5,065 nucleotides of DNA, from NCBI GenBank assembly GCA_003818675.1, contig RPPD01000207.1:1-5065 (forward strand), given 5' to 3'. The stretch's first letter is position 1, and each line of letters begins with the position of its first letter. Below are positions 1 to 5,065 of the stretch, in pieces. The notes under the pieces were generated by a model that saw only the letters and a program-made list of their open reading frames with translations, was not told the origin of the DNA and made no database searches. This DNA is from Spirochaetaceae bacterium. Its GTDB lineage: Bacteria > Spirochaetota > Spirochaetia > SZUA-6 > RPPD01. The translations under genes were made by a program, and so were the position numbers.

Positions 1-128
1 CCGGAAGCTGTGACAATAAAATTACCGTCTTTACATCGGAGACTCAAGTTGCCGCCAAGACTTGTCGTAAGGCCTCGTTCACAGAGTCTGCGTGTAAAAT
101 ATGCCAGTTCTTTCCTGTCATTTTTCAT
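1..128 (-). CDS. Class II aldolase/adducin family protein, N-terminal part
   Basis: Only the first 42 codons lie in the window; the gene continues past the left edge. The ATG is at 128-126 and overlaps the last 11 bases of the flavin reductase gene in another frame, so translational coupling is likely. A purine-rich AGGAAAGG stretch lies about 11 bases upstream inside that gene. The fragment has an N-terminal helix (ELAYFTRRLCERGL, residues 7-20), then SLGGNLS (23-29) and a strand with DGNFIVTAS. This order, helix, Gly-Gly-Asn-(Leu/Ile)-Ser loop and strand, is the usual start of class II aldolases and epimerases such as FucA and AraD. In that family the loop helps bind the substrate phosphate, and zinc-binding histidines follow later; here those lie outside the window. 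The substrate cannot be told from this part. The family call is from remembered motifs and is fairly secure; the exact enzyme is unknown. Confidence 0.82.
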   Translation of the reverse strand, partial: MKNDRKELAYFTRRLCERGLTTSLGGNLSLRCKDGNFIVTAS

Positions 129-672
129 GTTTTTCAAAAGCCTTTCCTACCACGTCTCCCAGCCTGTGATAGGTTCTCACACCGCCTGAATAGATGAGCG
201 GGTCAATTTTTTCAGGAATAGGGATATCTTGGGTTATGCAGTCCTCGTTTATTAGTGTTTCCTTAATCTCTCCTACTACAAGTACATGGCTTCCAAGCTC
301 CACTGTCGTTACAACTTGACAGGCATGTGAAAGCGCACATTCTTCAATAAAAGGCGCCTTGCTGTTTTCCCCGTAGTATACGGAAAATATCTTTGACTTG
401 TCAATTTCATTTCCAGAATACACTCCTATATAATCTGTCTTCTCCATCAATGAAACTGGGGGAATGTTTACAGAAAACCAGCCATGTTCCCTTATCCCCT
501 TCAGGGAATACCGATGTGGCCGTATCCCTATTGCTATCATAGGCGGGGATGCGGCAACAATTCCCGTGTATCCTATTGTAATAAAGTTTGGCTTGTTGTC
601 TACAATCGTTCCAACCAAGACCGCAGGTTCCGGATATAACCAAGGTGTGGGTTTAATTTTTCTTTTCTGCAT
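118..672 (-). CDS. Flavin reductase-like FMN-binding split-barrel protein
   Basis: The product is 184 residues, normal for small proteins of the flavin reductase-like domain family, which bind FMN on a split beta-barrel, usually as dimers in the cytoplasm. The start IKPTPWLYPEPAVLVGT (residues 6-22) is the usual opening of this family. It is followed by the FITIGYTGIVAASPP region (30-44), the strand IAIGIRP (46-52), YSLKGIREHGWFSVNIP (55-71), and a late VVGEIKETLI strand. The C-terminal YSGGVRTYHRLGDVVG segment is also typical. The frame stays open to an upstream ATG at 756, but the internal ATG at 672 is preferred: it has AGGAG (683-679) with a six-base spacer and gives the family's usual N-terminus. 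No convincing promoter was found just upstream. It is the first gene of an operon with the aldolase-family gene and shares 11 bases with it. The electron acceptor or substrate cannot be inferred. Confidence 0.92.
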   Translation of the reverse strand: MQKRKIKPTPWLYPEPAVLVGTIVDNKPNFITIGYTGIVAASPPMIAIGIRPHRYSLKGIREHGWFSVNIPPVSLMEKTDYIGVYSGNEIDKSKIFSVYYGENSKAPFIEECALSHACQVVTTVELGSHVLVVGEIKETLINEDCITQDIPIPEKIDPLIYSGGVRTYHRLGDVVGKAFEKHEK

Positions 673-678
673 TTTTTT

Positions 679-683
679 CTCCT
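679..683 (-). promoter_or_regulatory. Ribosome binding site deciding the flavin reductase start
   Basis: AGGAG on the minus strand lies six bases (all A) before the ATG at 672-670. The longer in-frame start at 756 would add 28 residues with no resemblance to the family's N-terminus. This site therefore supports the shorter protein. Confidence 0.8.
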
Positions 684-749
684 GGTGCAAATCTATCAGA
701 TTTTCCTTTTTTGTGTAACCGGTATAATCAAATGCCGCCCACCACGGAG

Positions 750-778
750 TTGACATGTCATTTTACATGGTATATACA
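750..778 (+). promoter_or_regulatory. Predicted sigma-70 promoter before the methyltransferase fragment
   Basis: A perfect TTGACA (750-755) is followed after exactly 17 bases by TATACA (773-778), which matches four of six consensus bases. Transcription would start near 785, so the ATG at 755 lies inside the promoter and cannot be the start used from it. The -35 box overlaps a perfect 10-base palindrome, TGACATGTCA (751-760), which could be an operator or chance. A separate TATAAT at 723-728 has only a poor -35 partner. The prediction comes from sequence alone. Confidence 0.5.
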
Positions 779-805
779 GGTTCAGGCATTTCAGAAAGGA
801 TATTC

Positions 806-1243
806 ATGTGGTTCTTCCGTTTCCTTCGCGCTGTTGTCCATAATTTCTTCCATTCATTCAGGGGCAGCCCGGAATCTGGTATTCTTTCAGCAATGGAACA
901 GCAGGAAATAGAACGTGTATTGGTAAAGACAGGCGTTGATGTCCTCTATATTGATACAAGCCATCGCTACGAACACACTGTTTCAGAAATCAATAACTGG
1001 TTTCCCCTGCTTGGTGAAAAAGCAACAGTTATCTTTCATGATACAAATCTCAGAACCTTTTTCAAACGCAGAGACGGGAGCATGGGCGCGGTATGGAACA
1101 ACCACCGCGGTGTAATCCGGGCCATTGAAGAACACTTCAAAACGCAATTTGACGAAACACAGGATTTTTCTGAAAAGCTTGACGGCTTTGAGATCACCCA
1201 TTACAGCCACTGCAATGGCTTTACCGTGCTTAATAAAATATAA
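806..1243 (+). pseudogene. Class I SAM-dependent methyltransferase, C-terminal half only
   Basis: The frame is open from an ATG at 755, but a promoter spans that codon. The ATG at 806 follows AGAAAGGA with a five-base spacer and gives 145 residues. From about residue 31 the protein resembles the second half of small Rossmann-fold methyltransferases of the Methyltransf_24 type. It has the strand DVLYIDTSH (45-53), YEHTVSEINNWFPLL (55-69), the strand ATVIFHDTN (73-81), GVIRAIEEHF (102-111), and a C-terminal HCNGFTVL (135-142). The first half of the fold, with the glycine-rich SAM-binding loop and the acidic ribose-binding residue, is missing, and there is no room for it before the flavin reductase gene. 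Residues 1-30 (WFFRFLRAVVHNFF onward) are hydrophobic and unlike the family. A 5'-truncated, probably inactive gene is most likely; a small expressed protein of other function cannot be excluded. Confidence 0.68.
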
Positions 1244-1247
1244 TCCC

Positions 1248-1275
1248 AAAAAAAAGCGGCGCATAAATACGCCGC
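1248..1275 (-). terminator. Intrinsic terminator of the lipoprotein gene
   Basis: Read on the minus strand, GCGGCG (1275-1270), an eight-base loop and CGCCGC (1261-1256) form an all-GC six-pair stem, directly followed by eight T (1255-1248). It starts 24 bases after the lipoprotein stop codon. The methyltransferase fragment ends at 1243 on the other strand. For plus-strand transcripts the stem lies just downstream but is followed only by CATTATTAA, so it should be weaker in that direction. Confidence 0.88.
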
Positions 1276-1299
1276 CATTATTAACTCACAATCAACAGG

Positions 1300-1695
1300 T
1301 TATTGCTGATCGTCAAGGTCTTCCTTGGTCACTGTGATTGTACCAATGTTCTTTACATCAACTTCCCACTGGAAATAGTCAAGCTCTTTTCCGACACTTG
1401 TCCAGGTGAGGTCATACTTTTCATTCTTGGTAAAAACGCCTCTGGGGATGGTCGTACTCGCGCCATTCTTAAGAATATTTCCTTCCAGAATATTGGCTTT
1501 TTCCCAGGAATCCTCCATGGATACCGGAGAGATCATCATTTCGTAGATATCCTCGCCTGTGGCGTTCTTCAATGTGATCAAATCCTTTCCAGCATCAGCA
1601 GCCGCTGCTGCTCCACCGCCCTGTGCCTTGTTACCGCATGCAACAAATGCTGCAAGGGCAAGAACAGAAATTGCAATTACAATAATCTTTCTCAC
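1300..1695 (-). CDS. Small secreted lipoprotein with a beta-rich domain
   Basis: The product is 131 residues. The GTG at 1695-1693 is chosen because a perfect AGGAGGG (1707-1701) lies five bases before it and because it gives a clean signal peptide: Arg2-Lys3, a hydrophobic core (residues 4-18), then Phe-Val-Ala-Cys with Cys20 as the predicted lipidated residue. The in-frame ATG at 1752 would place extra hydrophobic residues and three arginines in front of this and overlap the promoter. Phe at -3 fits the relaxed spirochaetal lipobox better than the Gram-negative one. A low-complexity linker rich in Gly and Ala (about residues 25-35) leads to a domain with LITLKNATGEDIYEMMISP, a central Trp, ILEGNILKNGASTTI and YDLTW. 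This resembles a recurrent uncharacterised domain in which a strand, a Trp, and a Leu-Pro/Asn-Gly turn repeat in that order. Its function is unknown. It is a single-gene unit with its own promoter and terminator, probably surface or periplasm-facing. Confidence 0.87.
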   Translation of the reverse strand: MRKIIVIAISVLALAAFVACGNKAQGGGAAAAADAGKDLITLKNATGEDIYEMMISPVSMEDSWEKANILEGNILKNGASTTIPRGVFTKNEKYDLTWTSVGKELDYFQWEVDVKNIGTITVTKEDLDDQQ

Positions 1696-1700
1696 AAATT

Positions 1701-1707
1701 CCCTCCT
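1701..1707 (-). promoter_or_regulatory. Perfect Shine-Dalgarno fixing a GTG start
   Basis: AGGAGGG on the minus strand is separated by AATTT from the GTG at 1695. It is the strongest ribosome binding site in the window and settles the lipoprotein start, which suggests high translation. Confidence 0.85.
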
Positions 1708-1736
1708 TATATAGAATGTGAAATTTATTAAAAATA

Positions 1737-1765
1737 AATATACTGCAAACATCTTGTCTCGACAA
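1737..1765 (-). promoter_or_regulatory. Predicted promoter of the lipoprotein gene
   Basis: On the minus strand TTGTCG (1765-1760) and TATATT (1742-1737) are separated by 17 bases. They match the sigma-70 consensus at four and five of six positions. The expected transcript start is near 1730, giving a leader of about 35 bases. The -35 box is one half of the TTGTC-N2-GACAA palindrome at 1754-1765. Confidence 0.55.
1754..1765. promoter_or_regulatory. Spaced palindrome TTGTCTCGACAA, candidate operator copy 1
   Basis: TTGTC and GACAA are perfect inverted halves with a two-base spacer. The site overlaps the predicted -35 box of the lipoprotein gene, a position where a bound repressor would block RNA polymerase. 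The same half-sites and spacing recur at 3014-3025. I do not recognise the motif as that of a known regulator. Confidence 0.35.
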
Positions 1766-1804
1766 TAAAAACATTATCAATTCGCAATTTTTTCTCAAAA
1801 ACCG

Positions 1805-1827
1805 ATTATTATTCTTCTGATAATAAT
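1805..1827. repeat. AT-only inverted repeat between genes
   Basis: ATTATTAT (1805-1812) and ATAATAAT (1820-1827) form an eight-pair stem with a seven-base loop. It sits in the AT-rich gap between the lipoprotein promoter and the ilvD remnant. The stem has no GC pairs, so it would be weak as a terminator. It may simply reflect base composition. Confidence 0.3.
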
Positions 1828-1847
1828 TAAATCAAGCATACTTTTTT

Positions 1848-2177
1848 CATACGGGCTTGATCGTCATCAGGAATAAAGGCCCCAAGGGCGGACCCGGCAT
1901 GAGAGAATCGCTCTCGCTCACTTCAAACCTATGCATCGGGCACATTTCTCCGGAAAGCTTTGACGGCGGGCCCATTTCTTTTGTCAAGGACTGGGACACA
2001 ATAGAAATTGACATTCCTGCCCGCAAGCTCAACCTGCTGGTTGATGAAGCCTGGATGGCAAAGCGCAAGGCCGCGTGGAAAAAACCGGCTCCCAAGTTCA
2101 CCAAGGGATGGTTTGCACGCTATGCGTCGCTCGTGGAATCTGCGGCCAAGGGTGCAATCTTGAGGAATGGTGTGTAA
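1848..2177 (+). pseudogene. ilvD: Dihydroxy-acid dehydratase remnant, truncated and internally deleted
   Basis: IlvD makes 2-oxoacids from dihydroxyacids in branched-chain amino acid synthesis and is normally about 550-600 residues with an iron-sulfur cluster. Only the last 110 codons remain. Homology begins at about HTGLIVIR (1848 on), in a frame with a stop 24 bases earlier (1824-1826) and no ribosome binding site. GPKGGPGMRESLSLTS is followed almost at once by LCIGHISPESFDGGPI. In intact IlvD about 25 residues lie between these blocks, including the Asp-Gly-Arg-Phe-Ser-Gly motif with a catalytic serine. That block is gone, yet the frame continues to the natural C-terminus (KAAWKKPAPKFTKGWFARYASLV). 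Substitutions at normally conserved sites (Pro to Leu in LSLTS, Gly to Trp in KDWDTI) also suggest decay. It cannot be an active dehydratase. An Edd/IlvD-family sugar-acid dehydratase is a less likely source. Confidence 0.88.
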
Positions 2178-2199
2178 AAAGGTTTCAGGTAAAGAAACC
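2176..2199 (-). terminator. Intrinsic terminator of the acyltransferase gene
   Basis: On the minus strand GGTTTC (2199-2194), a seven-base loop and GAAACC (2186-2181) form a six-pair stem followed by five T (2180-2176). It begins three bases after the acyltransferase stop codon at 2205-2203. The T-run overlaps the last codon of the ilvD remnant on the other strand. Towards the plus strand it is followed by ACTTTATG and would be weak. Confidence 0.7.
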
Positions 2200-2202
2200 A
2201 CT

Positions 2203-2982
2203 TTATGTATACTCGTAGCGTCTGCCGCAGAGCGTTGAAATGGCCTGCATCACCTGGTTGGTGACCCGGCCAAAAAGCTCGATCAGTTTCATCCTGCGCT
2301 CGCGTTCCGGAAGCGAAGTATCTGACAGCAGGCGTTCCCGTTCCCGCGCCTCGGCCTCAAAAGAAATCGGTGCGCCAATGCGAATGACTGTTCTGCCCAG
2401 CCTCGGGATTTTTCCATTTTTGATCCTTGCCGGAAAGTCAATTCCAACAGGCACGACCTCCACACCAGTTGCCAGGACCAGTTCCCCGGTCCCAAGCCTT
2501 CCGCGAAGGAGTTTTTCCGGATCCTTGTTGCGTGTACCCTCTGGAAATATCCCGATTGAATTGCCGCGTTCCATTTTTTTCATGGCCTCTTCAACAGGGT
2601 TGTCGCGTTCAGTTTTCTTGTATACAGCGATCCACTTGAACTTTGTCCCGCGATTATAGACCCATACAGGATCTATCAAGCCCATTATCCAGCCCACGAA
2701 AGGTATATATTTGTACATCCAGTGGATGAAAAAACTGATTACATGACCAGACCAGCTCATGAGAAAGCAAGGGATGAGAAAACCGTCCGCTGCCGAGGAA
2801 TGGTTTGCCGCAAAAAGTACCCGTTTTGGAAGCACGCTGGCTGGTGAGGTACTCTCAATTCTTACAAGTGCGCCAGTTCCCAGGATTACAAGTCTGTTGC
2901 AAAGACGCCCCAAAAATGAAAGCCCTTTGACCCTGCGGCAAAAAAGCCCTGCCCATTGAGCTGCTCTCTTCCATATATTCAT
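2203..2982 (-). CDS. 1-acyl-glycerol-3-phosphate acyltransferase family protein (PlsC-like)
   Basis: The product is 259 residues, typical for the family that moves an acyl chain from acyl-ACP or acyl-CoA to lysophosphatidic acid or a related lysolipid at the inner membrane. The four ordered motifs are mostly visible: the catalytic His-X4-Asp as NHSSAAD (His61, Asp66), a substrate-contact stretch around residues 104-111 (DPVWVYNR), FPEGTR (146-151) for phosphate binding, and VVPVGI (176-181). Hydrophobic segments at about 31-42, 68-86 and 92-103 fit monotopic membrane association. The C-terminus is rich in Arg and Glu. An in-frame stop (TAA at 2994-2992) lies four codons before the ATG at 2982, so this is the first available ATG. 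No clear Shine-Dalgarno precedes it, and a candidate -10 box lies only about ten bases upstream, so a leaderless message is possible. The gene diverges from lon. The exact acceptor lipid is not certain, so no symbol is given. Confidence 0.93.
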   Translation of the reverse strand: MNIWKRAAQWAGLFCRRVKGLSFLGRLCNRLVILGTGALVRIESTSPASVLPKRVLFAANHSSAADGFLIPCFLMSWSGHVISFFIHWMYKYIPFVGWIMGLIDPVWVYNRGTKFKWIAVYKKTERDNPVEEAMKKMERGNSIGIFPEGTRNKDPEKLLRGRLGTGELVLATGVEVVPVGIDFPARIKNGKIPRLGRTVIRIGAPISFEAEARERERLLSDTSLPERERRMKLIELFGRVTNQVMQAISTLCGRRYEYT

Positions 2983-2991
2983 CTTAATTTT

Positions 2992-3020
2992 AGATTACTC
3001 AATTGTTGCATTGTTGTCCA
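2992..3020 (-). promoter_or_regulatory. Candidate promoter of the acyltransferase gene
   Basis: On the minus strand TGGACA (3020-3015, five of six consensus) and TAATCT (2997-2992, weak, three of six) are 17 bases apart. Transcription would start near 2985, leaving almost no leader before the ATG at 2982. The -35 box lies within the palindrome at 3014-3025. Confidence 0.35.
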
Positions 3021-3025
3021 GACAA
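3014..3025. promoter_or_regulatory. Spaced palindrome TTGTCCAGACAA, candidate operator copy 2
   Basis: TTGTC and GACAA are perfect inverted halves with a two-base spacer, identical in half-sites and spacing to the copy at 1754-1765. The site lies between plsC and lon. It covers the candidate plsC -35 box and ends seven bases before the candidate lon -35 box, so a bound protein could affect either gene. The regulator is unknown. Confidence 0.35.
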
Positions 3026-3032
3026 AAAACGC

Positions 3033-3061
3033 TTGACGAATGCGGTTTCTGGGACTACTTT
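3033..3061 (+). promoter_or_regulatory. Candidate promoter of lon
   Basis: TTGACG (3033-3038, five of six consensus) is followed after 17 bases by TACTTT (3056-3061), a poor -10 that keeps the first two and the last consensus bases. Transcription would start near 3068, close to the ribosome binding site, giving a very short leader. I see no CIRCE or HAIR heat-shock operator here. Confidence 0.35.
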
Positions 3062-3081
3062 TTTAGGGGAACGGAGTTTAA

Positions 3082-5065
3082 ATGAACGGAAAAGATCTGA
3101 TACCCGCGGATCAAATACTGCCACACAAACTGGCCGTAATTCCATTGCATGGAAAACCCATTTTCCCGGGAATCTTTACGCCCGTGATGTTGGGAAGCGA
3201 GCTGGATGTGGCGATAGTGGAGCAGGCGCTGACCACTGATGGTTTCATCGGTCTGCTTTTGACCAGGAAAGACGAAACAGAAAATCCCACTGCAATAGAT
3301 CTCTTTAAAATCGGCACAGTGGCCAAGATCATCAAAAAGATCAATCTCCCTGATGGCGGAGTAAATATATTCATCTCAACACTCAAACGCTTCAAGATCA
3401 GGAAAATCCTGAAGGCCGAATACCCCATCACCGTGGCAGTGACCTATCTTGATGATGATAATTTTACATCGGACGAAGTCAAAGCGCTCACTCGCTCGCT
3501 TTTAAGCGAGATGAAGCAGATATCGGAGAACAACCCGCTTTTCTCCGAGGAGATGCGACTGAATATGGTCAACATAGACCACCCCGGCAAAATAGCGGAC
3601 TTTATCACCTCCATACTCAATATAGACAGGTACGAGCAGCAGCATGTGCTTGAGACAACGGATGTCCGGCGCAGAATGGAACAAGTCCTGGTCTTCATCA
3701 AAAAAGAGCAGGAGCTCCTGAAGATCCAGAAAAAAATTCAAAACCAGATAAATGACAAGATTACCAAGAGCCAGCGGGAGTATTTTCTGCGCGAGGAACT
3801 CAAGGCCATCAAGCAGGAACTCGGCATGGACGTGGATGCCAAGTCAAACGAATACAGAAGACTCAAAGCTGCAGTAGACGCCATAGGATTTGAAGGCGAT
3901 ATGAAGGAACAGGTGGACAACGAGCTTGAAAAGTTCGGGCTCATGGATTCCAATTCCAGCGAATTTACGGTCACACGCAATTACCTGGATACAATTGTGA
4001 CACTCCCGTGGAAAACATTTCCGGCTACAGATATCAACATGGAAAAAGCGCGGGGAATCCTGGAAGCTGACCACTACGGCCTGTCCGATGTAAAGGAACG
4101 CATACTTGAATATCTTGCGGTGCGCAAACTGAAGAATGACACCAAGGGCTCCATAATATGTCTTGTTGGACCTCCCGGTGTGGGAAAAACCTCTGTCGGC
4201 AAGTCCATAGCCTCTGCACTGTCAAAAAAGTTTTTCCGCTTTTCGGTTGGAGGCATGCGCGACGAGGCAGAGATCAAGGGCCACCGCCGCACATATGTCG
4301 GAGCCATGCCGGGCAAGATCATACAGGGTCTAAAGTATGTAAAAACCAAAGACCCTGTTTTCATGATAGATGAAATAGACAAACTGGGCGTGAGCTATCA
4401 GGGGGATCCCTCTTCGGCGCTCCTTGAAGTGCTGGATCCAGAACAGAACGTGGCCTTCAGGGACCATTACCTGGACATGCCATTTGATATTTCCAACATA
4501 TTCTTTATTACCACTGCGAATACGCTTGACACAGTACCGCGCCCGCTTCTTGACAGAATGGAGGTGATCCGCCTCTCCGGCTACATCAATCAGGAGAAGC
4601 TTGAGATCGCGAAGAAATACCTCATCCCCAAGTCCCTTGACAGACACGGTCTGAAGAAAAACCAGGTAAAGTATCCGCAGGCCACTCTTCTGGCCATCGC
4701 GGAACTCTACGCGCGCGAGGCGGGCTTGCGAAATTATGAAAAAGCGCTGGATAAAATTCACCGCAAGATCGCAAAGAAAAGCATCCTGGAAAAAATGGCC
4801 TTTCCCGTAATAATAGAGGCTTCCGGGCTCGTGGATTATCTGGGCCAGCCCATATTCAGGGATGATGACGCTCTTGTAATCAACAAGCCCGGCATGGTCA
4901 CAGGCCTGGCCTGGACAGAACTGGGCGGCGCCACCCTCACCATAGAGGCCATAGCCAATCCAGGCAAGGAGGGCTTCAAGCTCACAGGCCAGATGGGCGA
5001 GATCATGCAGGAATCCGCAAATATCGCCTATTCAGTGATCCGCCATACTGCGGATAAATGGGGCG
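3082..5065 (+). CDS. lon: ATP-dependent protease Lon (endopeptidase La), 3' end outside window
   Basis: Lon unfolds and degrades damaged and regulatory proteins in the cytoplasm as a ring of six subunits. The frame is open for 661 codons with no stop and leaves the window. The ATG at 3082 follows CGGAG (3072-3076) with a five-base spacer. The substrate-binding N-domain starts LAVIPLHGKPIFPG (about residues 17-30). A long Lys/Glu/Gln-rich coiled-coil (about 193-250) carries QREYFLREELKAIKQELG. The AAA+ module has Walker A GPPGVGKT (363-370), pore loop YVGAMPG (405-411), Walker B VFMIDEID (426-433), sensor-1 Asn480, a candidate arginine finger at Arg492, and sensor-2 Arg550 in GLRNYEK, where GVRxLE is usual. 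The protease domain begins with MVTGLAWTELGG (604-615). Numbering runs seven ahead of E. coli Lon, so the catalytic Ser-Lys pair should lie about 25 and 70 residues beyond the edge. All visible ATPase residues are intact. Confidence 0.98.
   Translation, partial: MNGKDLIPADQILPHKLAVIPLHGKPIFPGIFTPVMLGSELDVAIVEQALTTDGFIGLLLTRKDETENPTAIDLFKIGTVAKIIKKINLPDGGVNIFISTLKRFKIRKILKAEYPITVAVTYLDDDNFTSDEVKALTRSLLSEMKQISENNPLFSEEMRLNMVNIDHPGKIADFITSILNIDRYEQQHVLETTDVRRRMEQVLVFIKKEQELLKIQKKIQNQINDKITKSQREYFLREELKAIKQELGMDVDAKSNEYRRLKAAVDAIGFEGDMKEQVDNELEKFGLMDSNSSEFTVTRNYLDTIVTLPWKTFPATDINMEKARGILEADHYGLSDVKERILEYLAVRKLKNDTKGSIICLVGPPGVGKTSVGKSIASALSKKFFRFSVGGMRDEAEIKGHRRTYVGAMPGKIIQGLKYVKTKDPVFMIDEIDKLGVSYQGDPSSALLEVLDPEQNVAFRDHYLDMPFDISNIFFITTANTLDTVPRPLLDRMEVIRLSGYINQEKLEIAKKYLIPKSLDRHGLKKNQVKYPQATLLAIAELYAREAGLRNYEKALDKIHRKIAKKSILEKMAFPVIIEASGLVDYLGQPIFRDDDALVINKPGMVTGLAWTELGGATLTIEAIANPGKEGFKLTGQMGEIMQESANIAYSVIRHTADKWG

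Noticed and set aside
393..404. Palindrome TTGACTTGTCAA
   Set aside because: It lies inside the flavin reductase coding region, has different half-sites from the shared motif, and about five such spaced palindromes are expected by chance.
673..756. A 28-residue N-terminal extension of the flavin reductase frame
   Set aside because: The internal ATG at 672 has a good AGGAG and gives the family's usual N-terminus; the extension has neither.
755..757. ATG at 755 as the methyltransferase-fragment start, with GGAG five bases upstream
   Set aside because: It lies inside the TTGACA-17-TATACA promoter, so a transcript from it would begin downstream. The ATG at 806 has a comparable ribosome binding site. 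It would only stand if a further upstream promoter is used.
1805..1827. AT-only hairpin as a plus-strand terminator
   Set aside because: The stem has no GC pairs, no T-run follows directly and no plus-strand gene ends before it; kept only as a low-confidence repeat.
1929..2201. Minus-strand frames opposite the ilvD remnant
   Set aside because: The plus-strand frame gives clear IlvD homology; the opposite frames match nothing I recognise.
2240..2959. Plus-strand open frames opposite the acyltransferase gene
   Set aside because: They are shadows of the plsC reading frame, with low-complexity Ser/Arg-rich translations and no recognisable domains.
3111..4761. Several minus-strand open frames opposite lon
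   Set aside because: The lon frame is fully open and carries all family motifs; the opposite frames have no ribosome binding sites or recognisable domains.
1..5065. CRISPR array, insertion sequence, tRNA, rRNA or toxin-antitoxin pair
   Set aside because: No regularly spaced direct repeats, transposase motifs, tRNA-like arms or small paired genes were seen on either strand.

Overview
The window looks like a chromosomal segment of mid-GC bacterial DNA, most likely from a spirochaete of the Treponema type. The best clue is a small lipoprotein gene whose signal peptide ends Phe-Val-Ala-Cys, a relaxed lipobox typical of spirochaetes. The organism call is an inference and was not tested by any search.

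Layout, left to right. (1) Positions 1-672, minus strand: a flavin reductase-like gene, followed with an 11-base overlap by the first 42 codons of a class II aldolase/adducin-family gene that runs off the left edge. (2) Positions 750-1243, plus strand: a promoter and a short reading frame holding only the C-terminal half of a class I SAM methyltransferase. (3) Positions 1248-1765, minus strand: a complete single-gene unit (promoter, perfect Shine-Dalgarno, GTG start, 131-residue lipoprotein, strong terminator). (4) Positions 1848-2177, plus strand: a remnant of dihydroxy-acid dehydratase (ilvD), cut at its 5' end and carrying an internal in-frame deletion that removes a core active-site motif. 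(5) Positions 2176-2982, minus strand: a PlsC-type acyltransferase with its own terminator. (6) Positions 3082-5065, plus strand: the first 661 codons of the ATP-dependent protease Lon, still open at the right edge.

The units are mostly independent. Flavin reductase and aldolase form one minus-strand operon, and acyltransferase and lon diverge from a 99-base intergenic region. The two degraded plus-strand genes flank the lipoprotein gene, which suggests local rearrangement and gene decay. There is no gene-free stretch over 300 bases; the longest, about 150 bases at 1696-1847, is AT-rich and carries the lipoprotein promoter and one weak AT-only hairpin.

The most interesting non-coding signal is a 12-base spaced palindrome, TTGTC-N2-GACAA. 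It occurs exactly twice, both times between genes and overlapping a predicted -35 element: once before the lipoprotein gene and once between plsC and lon. It may be a shared operator. I see no clear new defence system, mobile element, CRISPR array, tRNA or rRNA.
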